Source: Candidatus Peregrinibacteria bacterium GW2011_GWA2_33_10
Lineage (GTDB): Bacteria > Patescibacteriota > Gracilibacteria > UBA1369 > GWC2-33-13
Length of the DNA stretch: 64,000 nt
NCBI GenBank assembly: GCA_000989565.1
Contig: LBOO01000001.1
Location: 32,032 to 96,031 of the forward strand
Direction of reading: 5' to 3'
In this document: one piece after another, positions 29,591 to 38,295 of the stretch
Layout: the number at the start of each line of letters is the position of its first letter
Position numbering within the stretch: the first letter of the stretch is position 1
The notes under the pieces: generated by a model
The model's input: the letters and a program-made list of their open reading frames with translations, nothing else
Databases searched by the model: none
Told to the model about the DNA's origin: nothing
Program-made: the position numbers and the translations under genes

Positions 29591-29616
29591 AAAATCCTTT
29601 AATAGGATTTTTTTTT
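29591..29616 (+). terminator. intrinsic terminator
   Basis: AAAATCCTttaaTAGGATTTTTTTTT hairpin plus T tract. Confidence 0.75.
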
Positions 29617-29657
29617 GTAAAAAAGCTAGTACAATAATTTTGATCTTAAATTTAAAA

Positions 29658-30614
29658 ATGGATAAAAAACTGATAATAGAAAAAACTCACAACCAAAAAT
29701 ATAAATTAAATCCCAAAAACAAAATTTATAAAAAAGATTTATATAGATTTGGCATTTTGAGCATACATCAGGATATAGCGCCGCACAAAAAAGACATAAC
29801 CACACAATTAATATTTAATTCTAAAAATATTCAAACAAAAGCCCTGATTTTTGCCAAACAAAAAGGAATAATAAGTGGTTTAAATGAAATAACATGGATT
29901 ATAAACGAATATAGTAGCATTTTTCATACGAAAATATCACTACAAACATTCATTAAAGATGGAGAAAAAGTCGAGAAACAAAATAAAATTCTTCTTCTGG
30001 AAGGGCCTATAAATCATCTGTTAATACTCGAACGAACAATATTAAACATTCTTCAAAGAATGAGTGGAATAAGCACAAAAACAACTGAAATTATCGCTAA
30101 AGTAAATAAAATCAATCCTGAAATATTAATCACCACCACCAGAAAAACACCATATGGTCTATTGGATAAAAAAGCGGCCCAAGTAGGCGGAGCAGGCACA
30201 CATCGTTTAAATTTATCCGATGCTGTATTAATAAAAGATACACACTTGGATTTTTTTGACAGAAATATTTCTGAAGTACTCAATAAAATCCTCAAATCAA
30301 CAAACTTTGGAAAGTTCGTTGAAATAGAAGTTCAAAATGAAGAAGAAGCGCGGGTAGCAGCGCAAACATTTAACGAAAATAAGTATACAGGGACTGTTTT
30401 ATTAGACAACTTCAGTTCCGAAAAAATTAATAATTGCGTTAATCAACTAAAAAAGCAGAACTTATTTGAAAAAATCATTTTGGAAGCCTCCGGCGGAATC
30501 ACGGAAGATAATATTGAAGAATACGCCAAAAACGAAATTGATATCATATCTCTTGGCTCTCTGACACATTCTGCACAGGCTCTTGATCTGGCGATGACAA
30601 TTGAAAAAAAATAG
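29658..30614 (+). CDS. nadC: nicotinate-nucleotide pyrophosphorylase (carboxylating)
   Basis: 'ERTILNILQRMSGIST', 'TTRKTPYGLLDKKAAQVGGAGTHRLNLSDAVLIKDTHL'. Confidence 0.9.
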   Translation: MDKKLIIEKTHNQKYKLNPKNKIYKKDLYRFGILSIHQDIAPHKKDITTQLIFNSKNIQTKALIFAKQKGIISGLNEITWIINEYSSIFHTKISLQTFIKDGEKVEKQNKILLLEGPINHLLILERTILNILQRMSGISTKTTEIIAKVNKINPEILITTTRKTPYGLLDKKAAQVGGAGTHRLNLSDAVLIKDTHLDFFDRNISEVLNKILKSTNFGKFVEIEVQNEEEARVAAQTFNENKYTGTVLLDNFSSEKINNCVNQLKKQNLFEKIILEASGGITEDNIEEYAKNEIDIISLGSLTHSAQALDLAMTIEKK

Positions 30615-30759
30615 ATAAACCAAGAACTGAAAAATATTTAAATTAAATTATTTATGGCTGTGCCAGCCGAAGCTTAGCCCTAACCATGTCCACCTTCGCT
30701 AAATCTACTGTGGACAGTCTTCCATTTCCGACTCACTTTGTTCGTCGCAAAGCGAAGGC

Positions 30760-30846
30760 TGGTGCCGCGGGAGAGACTCGAACTCTCACAGGTTTTACCC
30801 TACTAGCTCCTAAGGCTAGCGTGTCTACCAATTTCACCACCGCGGC
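30760..30846 (-). tRNA. tRNA-Leu (anticodon TAG), CCA encoded
   Basis: Minus strand GCCGCGGTGGTGAAATTGGTAGACACGCTAGCCTTAGGAGCTAG…GTTCGAGTCTCTCCCGCGGCACCA; 7-bp acceptor stem, anticodon stem CTAGC/GCTAG with loop CTTAGGA. Confidence 0.93.
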
Positions 30847-30973
30847 GAATAAAACCATAAATTATTTATCACATTTAGCAAACAAAAACAAACTTTTTAT
30901 CAATTTTGGCCTAAGTTGTGTCATGCAAAAATTTTTATGCTATATTCTTCTTGAATTATATTTTAGTAAACAT

Positions 30974-31876
30974 ATGCAAAAAATAATCATCGACCCCAAA
31001 AACCAAAACCGATCCCTCGGCAATTACCTCAAAAAAGAGCTGAAAATCCCAACTGCCCTGATCCATAAACTTCTCCGCAAGAAAAAAATTAAATTAAACG
31101 ATTTAAATCCGGATCTTAATTGGAAACTCCAAACCGGTTTTGAAATCAAAATTTTCGCTAATTTGAATTCCGAAAATACCTCAAAAATACACACTGTCCC
31201 TGATTTATTTTATAAAAAACATCTTAAAATCGCTTTTGAAGACGAAAATATTTTAGCCATCAATAAACAGCCTAATATAGCGGTACAGCCCGCGAAAAAC
31301 ATTCCATTTCATCTTACCTTGATAGCTGTCGCGGAAAAATATGCATATACCAATAATTTTAAAGCAAGAATCGCTCATAGACTAGACAAAAACACCAGCG
31401 GAATAATTCTCTTCGCCAAAAACGAAAAAACTTACGAAGCTCTTTACAACCAATTCTTTAAAAAAACAATTCACAAAAAATATCTGGCTTTAGTAAAAGG
31501 AATACTTCAAAAAGCGCAAACAATAGATACCCCAATAAAAGACAATTTTGATAAAATAATATCCGCCGAAACAGACATCAAACCTTTAAAAATCTATAAA
31601 AATCAAAATTGCACTCTCTTGGAATGTTCACCTCATACAGGCAGATTTCATCAAATTCGCCAGCACGTAAAATCCATTAACCACCCCATAATCATGGATG
31701 ATATTTATGGCGATTTTGATTTAAATAAAAAATTCCAAAAACAATACAAATTAAAAAGACATTTCCTCCACGCGGAAAGTATAGAATTTAAAATAGGAGA
31801 TAAAAATTATTTTATAAAATGCGAATTACCGGAGGATTTGGAAAGTGTATTAAAAATTCTGACACGTAATCCGTAA
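30974..31876 (+). CDS. RluA-family 23S rRNA pseudouridine synthase
   Basis: 'ARIAHRLDKNTSGIILFAKNEKTYEALYNQF', 'TGRFHQIRQHVKSINHPIIMDDIYG'; start placed at MQKIIIDPKN because the upstream ORF extension runs through the tRNA. Confidence 0.9.
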   Translation: MQKIIIDPKNQNRSLGNYLKKELKIPTALIHKLLRKKKIKLNDLNPDLNWKLQTGFEIKIFANLNSENTSKIHTVPDLFYKKHLKIAFEDENILAINKQPNIAVQPAKNIPFHLTLIAVAEKYAYTNNFKARIAHRLDKNTSGIILFAKNEKTYEALYNQFFKKTIHKKYLALVKGILQKAQTIDTPIKDNFDKIISAETDIKPLKIYKNQNCTLLECSPHTGRFHQIRQHVKSINHPIIMDDIYGDFDLNKKFQKQYKLKRHFLHAESIEFKIGDKNYFIKCELPEDLESVLKILTRNP

Positions 31877-31980
31877 TTTGTAATCCGTAACTCGTAATTC
31901 GTAAAAGGAATAAATTAATAAGAAGATTTTCAATTTACGAATTACGGATTACGAATTACGAATTACGGATTACAAATTAC
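31864..31980. repeat. heptamer-built inverted repeat (GTAATYC units), copy A1
   Basis: Left arm acgtaatccgtaatttgtaatccgtaactcgtaattcgtaaa; right arm tttacgaattacggattacgaattacgaattacggattacaaattac. Confidence 0.9.
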
Positions 31981-32044
31981 TCCCCTCCGATTTACACCTC
32001 CACCTAACAAATGCTATACTATAAATAACAAACAATCCTTCCCC

Positions 32045-32398
32045 ATGCAATTCGACAACAAAAATTTTCTCGAAACCATTAAAAAAAACCGGAAAAAAAA
32101 GAAACAACCGAAAATCGCTGCTTGGAAAAAATATTACGAACCCGGTTTATATGAATATGTAATGTATTTATCATCCCCTGTACGCATATTTTTCACAAAC
32201 CTGCTTGCGGGAATCGGCCGCGGTTTTGGACTCGTGATTGGAGCAACAGTTTTAGTCGCATTAGTTGTTTATATTGTCAGCAAAATTCTCGTTGACATCC
32301 CAATAGTCGGCGATTCATTCAAATGGCTGGATCAGATTTTAAAAGAAAACTTACAACAGCAAAATGTCAAATTTCCGGAAACTGAACGGGAGTATTAG
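32045..32398 (+). CDS. DUF5665-like small membrane protein
   Basis: 'RIFFTNLLAGIGRGFGLVIGATVLVALVVYIVSKILVDIPIVGDSF'. Confidence 0.7.
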   Translation: MQFDNKNFLETIKKNRKKKKQPKIAAWKKYYEPGLYEYVMYLSSPVRIFFTNLLAGIGRGFGLVIGATVLVALVVYIVSKILVDIPIVGDSFKWLDQILKENLQQQNVKFPETEREY

Positions 32399-32406
32399 TG
32401 TTTAAG

Positions 32407-32460
32407 AATCAGTTATCAAAGATCAGGAACCCCGCAATGAAGGGGCATTATTCCTGATCA
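32407..32460. repeat. intergenic GATCAG hairpin repeat (family B), copy 2
   Basis: GATCAGGAA…TTCCTGATC perfect inverted repeat with core CCCCGCAATGAAGGGGCATTAT. Confidence 0.75.
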
Positions 32461-32488
32461 AACCCGCTTAACAGGGCTGATTCCAAAA

Positions 32489-34861
32489 TCACTCCTTCAC
32501 AAACACAAACTCATCCCCTTTAAAATCACACAAAACTCTCTCCCCTTCTTTAATCGTATTTTCCGCGATTGCCTGCGCTAACGGGGTTTCGATATATTCA
32601 CTTACCGCATAACGAAGCGGTCTTGCGCCTAACTCCGGATCAAATCCTAATTTCGCTAAATTCAATTTTGCTTCTTCTGTTAAACTTAAAGCTATATTTC
32701 TTGAACTTAAAGCTTCAAATGTGTCTTTTAGCACTATATCCAAAATCTTTACAATATCTGACAAATTTAAATTATTGAAATATACCAAATCATCAAATCT
32801 ATTGACAGTTTCCAGCCTCAAAAAGGCTTTTAATGCATCCACTATCACTTTTTTCTTCTGATCTTTAAGGGTTTCTGAATTCAAATTTTGTGGTCGAATA
32901 TTCGAAGTGCAAATAATTATTGTATTTTTAAAATTCACGTTATGGCCTTGATTATCCGTTAAATGACCTTCATCTAAAATTTGCAACAAAAGATCAAATA
33001 TCTGGGGATGAGCTTTTTCGATTTCATCAAACAAAATTACGCTATATGGCCTGTTTCTAATGCATTCGGTAAGTTGCCCGCCTTCTTCATAACCAATATA
33101 TCCGGGCGGCGCGCCAATCAACTTGGCACTAGCATGTTTCTCAGAAAATTCACTCATATCAAAACGTACCAACGAATCTTTAGATCCAAATAAATACATT
33201 GCCAAAACCTCGGCTAATTCTGTTTTACCTACTCCTGTTGGTCCTAAAAATACAAAAGATCCAATCGGACGATCTTTATTCTTCAAACCTGAAACATTTC
33301 TAATCAAAGCTGCCTGAATACTCTTAACAGCCTCCTCCTGCCCAATCACTTTTGATTTTAAAAACTCGCCACAATGCAAAATCCTTTCATTGTCTTTTTG
33401 ATCCAAAAAAGCCACAGGAATTTTGCTCATTCTAGCAACAACTCGCTTAATCACGCTCAAATCCAAAACTTTTTCATTGCGATTATCTCGCATTTCTTCT
33501 TTCAATTTAATGATTTTACTGTCAGTTTCAGCAATTTTTTGTAAAAAATTATTATATAAAACCGTATTATCATTTTTTTCCGCGATTTTGGCTTTACTCG
33601 CATAAAATTCCTTCGCGCTTTCCAAGCTTACAATTTCTGATGAAGCTGATAATCGTGGAGTTTTTGAAACCGCACAAGCCTCATCTATTAAATCTAAAGC
33701 CTTATCCGGCAAAAACCGATTATGAATATATCTGGAACTCAAAACCACTGATTCATACAAACACTCATCCGGAATCTGAATGTCATGAAATTTCTCATAA
33801 TTATCACGTAAACCCTTAACAATAAAAAATGCGCTTTCAATATCCGGCTCGCTTAACAAAACAAGCTGAAATCTGCGCTCCAAAGCCGCGTCCTTCTCAA
33901 AATATTGCCTATATTCTTTAATGGTTGTTGCACCAATTGTCTGAATTTCACCTCTGGCCAAAGCAGGTTTCAAAATATTCGCGGCATCATCAGCTCCTTC
34001 ACTTTTAATTATTGTGTGAATCTCATCAATAAACAAAATTATGCTTTTATTTGATTGATTAACTTCATTAATGATTTTCTCTAATCTCTCCTCATATTCC
34101 CCTCTTTTTGCTGCTCCGGCAATAATGCTGTTTAAAGACAACTCAATTATTCTTTTATTTAACAAATTTTTTGGAATATTTCCCGTTACGATCCTTTGCG
34201 CTATTCCTTCAACGATAGCGGTTTTTCCCACTCCCGGATCTCCGTAAATTAAAGGATTATTTTTGCCCTTTCTGGACAAAATATGAATTATAGTTTCAAT
34301 TTCCGCGAATCTACCGATTACAGGATTCAGCTGCCCTAATTTCGCCTTTGCCGTAATGTCTCTTCCGAATTTATCCAAAAAAGGCGTTTTCGTTCCTTGC
34401 GATTTAATAATATTTTCAAAAACCGAGAACACTTTATCCGCTTTAATATCAAAATTTTTAAATATTTTACCGATGTTCGAAGTTTCATCCGATATACTCG
34501 CCATAGCCAAAAAAAGATGCTCGCTCGACGTGAGCAAATCCTCATATTTTTGACTTAATTCCCGCGCTTTATCAAAATATCTTTTAGTTTCCTGATGATA
34601 TGGAATTTCCGAATTTTTTGATGAATTAAGATTAAAAAATGATTTATTTTCTTCATTTAACTTCTTTACTTCAGCTATAAGTTGATTTTGCGAAATTTTT
34701 AAATCTTTTAAAATTAATTTAATTAACTCATTTTCATGCATTAAAAGCCCTAAAAATATATCCGAACTCGTAGTCGCGCTTGCATTCCTGCTTTTAGCTG
34801 AGTTTTGAGCTAATTCTAAAACTTTATAAATATCCTGACTATATAAATTATTATTTTCCAA
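32489..34861 (-). CDS. Clp-type AAA+ ATPase (ClpB/ClpC-like)
   Basis: Two AAA modules: 'GDPGVGKTAIVEGIAQRI' and 'GPTGVGKTELAEVLAMYLFGSKDSLVRFDMSEFSEKHA', 'GAPPGYIGYEEGGQLTE'. Confidence 0.92.
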   Translation of the reverse strand: MENNNLYSQDIYKVLELAQNSAKSRNASATTSSDIFLGLLMHENELIKLILKDLKISQNQLIAEVKKLNEENKSFFNLNSSKNSEIPYHQETKRYFDKARELSQKYEDLLTSSEHLFLAMASISDETSNIGKIFKNFDIKADKVFSVFENIIKSQGTKTPFLDKFGRDITAKAKLGQLNPVIGRFAEIETIIHILSRKGKNNPLIYGDPGVGKTAIVEGIAQRIVTGNIPKNLLNKRIIELSLNSIIAGAAKRGEYEERLEKIINEVNQSNKSIILFIDEIHTIIKSEGADDAANILKPALARGEIQTIGATTIKEYRQYFEKDAALERRFQLVLLSEPDIESAFFIVKGLRDNYEKFHDIQIPDECLYESVVLSSRYIHNRFLPDKALDLIDEACAVSKTPRLSASSEIVSLESAKEFYASKAKIAEKNDNTVLYNNFLQKIAETDSKIIKLKEEMRDNRNEKVLDLSVIKRVVARMSKIPVAFLDQKDNERILHCGEFLKSKVIGQEEAVKSIQAALIRNVSGLKNKDRPIGSFVFLGPTGVGKTELAEVLAMYLFGSKDSLVRFDMSEFSEKHASAKLIGAPPGYIGYEEGGQLTECIRNRPYSVILFDEIEKAHPQIFDLLLQILDEGHLTDNQGHNVNFKNTIIICTSNIRPQNLNSETLKDQKKKVIVDALKAFLRLETVNRFDDLVYFNNLNLSDIVKILDIVLKDTFEALSSRNIALSLTEEAKLNLAKLGFDPELGARPLRYAVSEYIETPLAQAIAENTIKEGERVLCDFKGDEFVFVKE

Positions 34862-34871
34862 CGTAAAAAGG

Positions 34872-36416
34872 TTAATTAGTATTTAATTCCTCAGCAAACA
34901 AAGGTTTAAAACTCTGTAAAGTGGCTTTTATATTTAAGGCACTCTTTCTTAAAACAAATTCATTCTCAATATCCGGAGCTAAAATTTGCGATTGGTTTAA
35001 ATTCGAATTTTGATTCAGTAATTCGTTTCCACTCAAAGTCTCACCAATAACCTGATCACATAAAACTTCCAGAGAACTGAAAGCAACTTTAAATTCAACT
35101 ATATCAGCCTTAATAGGTAATTCTTCTGATTTAGTTTGAATATTTTGCGCTTTTTCCTCTTTTTTTAGCTGTTTTTTTTCTTTAACTTTCTTTAAAATAA
35201 AAATAAATAATTTACTGATTAAACCTTCTTCCGTGGTCTTAATTTCCGGTGCTTTCTCTGATTTTCCTATTTTTGGCTCGTTTGAAATTGCTAAAGGTTC
35301 TACTATTTGTTGTACCTTCTCCATTTTGGCACCTGATTCAATATTCAAACTTTGAAGCTCTTGTGAATAAAATTCAAAAATAGTAGATAAATTATTCGGT
35401 TCTTTTTTCTCCTCTTCATCCAATCTCTGCATATTTGCCTCAATAACGTCTGATTTTATTTGAACCTGTTTCTGTCCTTTGGCAATATTTACTTTTTCTC
35501 TAATTTGAGCTGAAATATTAATTAAAATTTGCTCTCTTTCATTATCGGGGATTGAAACAAATTCACTATATTTTTCCTCAATTTTCTGACGCAATTCCTG
35601 ATTTTTAACATTTAATTCCTCTGAAACTTCTTTATTTAGCTCCAAAGCGCCGCCCTGCTCTTCCGATTTTTTGATTTCTTCAGTATCATCATTCTTCACT
35701 TCCTGAATAACCGAGCCATGAGCAGGAAAAGTCTCAAATTTAGGATTTTGCCCAAGTCTATAAAAATGTCCCGCGCCCTGTCCCGCAAAATCTTTTGCCC
35801 AAGGCTGATAAGGGAAAAAACGAATAAAATAATTTTTCCCCCCGGGTTCAACGATTTTGTAAGTTTTAGGCGAATTGTCAGAATTATATTTATATAAACC
35901 TTTCAAGGCCAAACCGTTTTTCTCCGCATTAAAATCAATATTGCCTATTTCATCCCGATAATCGATTATAAACGGTCCGGAAAGTTCTCCTTGCAGCGGA
36001 TGCTGCCGATCTTTATAATTAATTGCTTCCCTTCCACTATGCATTGGATCAACCAAAAACTCTCTGGCTAAATCCCTTTCCGCCTCAAAAGTTTTACTTT
36101 CATTCAACAAAGAAGGATTAACCAAATTATCAACTTCCGTACCTTTCAAAATTTCCTCCAATCTGGAATTCAATCTTTCACTCCCTTCCGCATAAAGACC
36201 ATCTCTAATATTTCCAATCTCTTTTTTAAAATTATCAACTGCCTCATTTAATTTTTTAACTTGAGACAAATCACTAATATCCCCTATTTCCCGCGTTAAA
36301 ATTTTTATATAATCATCAATTTGCCTGGAAATACTCTCGTTTTGCGCTTCAACGCTCAATTCAAAGTTTTCGTCATTCTCCTGCGGTCTCTGTGCTGTTT
36401 CAAATAGATTTGTCAT
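34872..36416 (-). CDS. hypothetical protein, long coiled-coil/charged
   Basis: 514-codon ORF; central region 'GPFIIDYRDEIGNIDFNAEKNGLALKGLYKYNSD' not recognised. Confidence 0.65.
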   Translation of the reverse strand: MTNLFETAQRPQENDENFELSVEAQNESISRQIDDYIKILTREIGDISDLSQVKKLNEAVDNFKKEIGNIRDGLYAEGSERLNSRLEEILKGTEVDNLVNPSLLNESKTFEAERDLAREFLVDPMHSGREAINYKDRQHPLQGELSGPFIIDYRDEIGNIDFNAEKNGLALKGLYKYNSDNSPKTYKIVEPGGKNYFIRFFPYQPWAKDFAGQGAGHFYRLGQNPKFETFPAHGSVIQEVKNDDTEEIKKSEEQGGALELNKEVSEELNVKNQELRQKIEEKYSEFVSIPDNEREQILINISAQIREKVNIAKGQKQVQIKSDVIEANMQRLDEEEKKEPNNLSTIFEFYSQELQSLNIESGAKMEKVQQIVEPLAISNEPKIGKSEKAPEIKTTEEGLISKLFIFILKKVKEKKQLKKEEKAQNIQTKSEELPIKADIVEFKVAFSSLEVLCDQVIGETLSGNELLNQNSNLNQSQILAPDIENEFVLRKSALNIKATLQSFKPLFAEELNTN

Positions 36417-36418
36417 AT

Positions 36419-36733
36419 TTAAATTTCATCTAATTTATTAATAAGATTTCGCATTTTCCGCGACTCATCATTTTTTTCCAACTTTTCACTATTTTTAAAA
36501 ATCGGATTAATCTCTTTTCGATTAAATACATTAAGTTTATTTAAAAATTTTTTATCTTCAACAAGTAAACATTTCGCTAACCTCTCCTTCTCTTCCAAAA
36601 TTACTTTTTTGCTCCGCGCGAATTTATCATCGCTCAGTTGAGGCAAAATATTCTCCCATTTTCGTACAATTTCAGGATCATTAAAAAATTTTAAAATTTC
36701 CAAAACGTTATTAATCTGCGACCTTGTTGGCAT
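36419..36733 (-). CDS. hypothetical protein
   Basis: ORF immediately upstream of 34872..36416 in the same operon. Confidence 0.6.
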   Translation of the reverse strand: MPTRSQINNVLEILKFFNDPEIVRKWENILPQLSDDKFARSKKVILEEKERLAKCLLVEDKKFLNKLNVFNRKEINPIFKNSEKLEKNDESRKMRNLINKLDEI

Positions 36734-36874
36734 TAATGATTGTTTTATAAAAATCTTAATATTTTAACATAAAAAAAGAAAAAATAATAGTACTATTAAA
36801 GTAAAAAAAAGACAAACGAGTATTGTTTTATTTATAAAAATATATTAAAATAAATAGATATATAAAATATTGTT

Positions 36875-37018
36875 ATGAATAAAAATATACCTAAAAAAGA
36901 ATTATTAGAAATTTTAAAGATTGTATTGTTTCAGTCAGGATACGAGTATGAAAAAATAATACAACAAAAAGAAAAAATTAATTTAAAAAAAATTGAAAAT
37001 AATATAAATGAAATTTAA
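36875..37018 (+). CDS. small hypothetical protein (47 aa)
   Basis: MNKNIPKKELLEILKIVLFQSGYEYEKIIQQKEKINLKKIENNINEI*, directly upstream of 37021. Confidence 0.4.
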   Translation: MNKNIPKKELLEILKIVLFQSGYEYEKIIQQKEKINLKKIENNINEI

Positions 37019-37020
37019 AC

Positions 37021-38295
37021 ATGATAATTTATAAACAATTATTTTTTTCTGAAAAAAAAATGATATATAAAAATCAAGAATCTCCAAAAGACTCTATTAA
37101 CACAATTATAGAAAAAAAAAATCAAACACCTGAAAAAGCCGATATTGATCAACAAATCACTGTGTGTGCCAACAAATTAAGAAATTATACAACCACACCG
37201 GACAAATGTCAGGCATTAATAAATGCATGCTATTACGTAGCTAAAAATAACGAATATTGTAAGAATAATCCACCATGGAACGACGGATGGTATATTGGAA
37301 AATATATTACTAAACTTTTAAAATTTTCACTCTCACTTCTAGTGTCTACAGCTCATGCAGAAACATCTAGAAAAATATATCAACCTGGTGAAACAGTTGG
37401 AGCTGAAGGTAACACACAAAAAATTCATGACGTGTTGGAACCTAATCAAAAATTATCAATAATATTAAACAATAATTTAGGACAAATTAAAAAAGGTACT
37501 TATAACATCATATGGGATGGTTCAACATATATTTTCGAAAAATTTCCTCAGTTAGGAAGAGTTAAAATAATGCAGGGCGATAAAATTTCAAAATATAATC
37601 CGGAAATAGATGAAATTCAAGAAAACATATTAGAAATACCAAATATAAATAATAATAACTTAACAGATAATCAGTCAATAAATTGTTCCGAAAACTTTCC
37701 CGGTAATTTTGATTTCAATGCTGTATATCCAAATTTAGATGTTATAAATGGATTTAACATAAAAGAACTTCCGTCAGCTACTAACCAAAAAATCGTAATC
37801 AAAAGAAGGGAAGGAATTTTAGATTTATATGAAAACGATAAATTTGTTAGTCGAACCAATATTCAATCTGGAAGAAATCCAATCAAATTTGATAAAACTG
37901 AAGAGGGAGATAAAACAACACCTCTGGGAATATTTTATATAGCTCAAAAAAATAATAGTAAATACCAAAAAGCATTAGTCTTAAGCTATCCAAATAAGGA
38001 GGACGCTGAAAGAGGATTAGAAAATAAACTTATAAATAAAGCACAATATGAAGCTATCATAGAAGCAATTGATAATTATCAATTACCACCTCAAAATACA
38101 CGACTTGGAGGTTTTATTGAAATTCATGGTGAATACGAAAATAAAAAAACCGGAATTGAAATAATAGACAATATTGTTAACAAAGTTACTAATAAAGTTA
38201 ACTGGACAGCGGGATGTATATCAACAAATAAAAAATCAATTTTAGATTTAGATAAAAAAGTAAAACCAAAATCAGCTATTATAGTTTTACCTTAA
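37021..38295 (+). CDS. L,D-transpeptidase (YkuD-like) protein
   Basis: 'EGDKTTPLGIFYIA', 'GGFIEIHGEYENKK', 'NWTAGCISTNKKSILDLDKKVKPKSAIIVLP'. Confidence 0.75.
   Translation: MIIYKQLFFSEKKMIYKNQESPKDSINTIIEKKNQTPEKADIDQQITVCANKLRNYTTTPDKCQALINACYYVAKNNEYCKNNPPWNDGWYIGKYITKLLKFSLSLLVSTAHAETSRKIYQPGETVGAEGNTQKIHDVLEPNQKLSIILNNNLGQIKKGTYNIIWDGSTYIFEKFPQLGRVKIMQGDKISKYNPEIDEIQENILEIPNINNNNLTDNQSINCSENFPGNFDFNAVYPNLDVINGFNIKELPSATNQKIVIKRREGILDLYENDKFVSRTNIQSGRNPIKFDKTEEGDKTTPLGIFYIAQKNNSKYQKALVLSYPNKEDAERGLENKLINKAQYEAIIEAIDNYQLPPQNTRLGGFIEIHGEYENKKTGIEIIDNIVNKVTNKVNWTAGCISTNKKSILDLDKKVKPKSAIIVLP

Noticed and set aside
30686-30973. N-terminal extension of the RluA-family ORF (MSTFAKSTVDSLPF…)
   Set aside because: This part is antisense read-through of the tRNA-Leu gene and its flank; the genuine start is MQKIIIDPKN at 30974.
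31864-31980. Possible CRISPR-like or tandem array
   Set aside because: Units are 7 nt and arranged as an inverted pair around a loop; there are no ~30-nt repeats with unique spacers and no cas genes.
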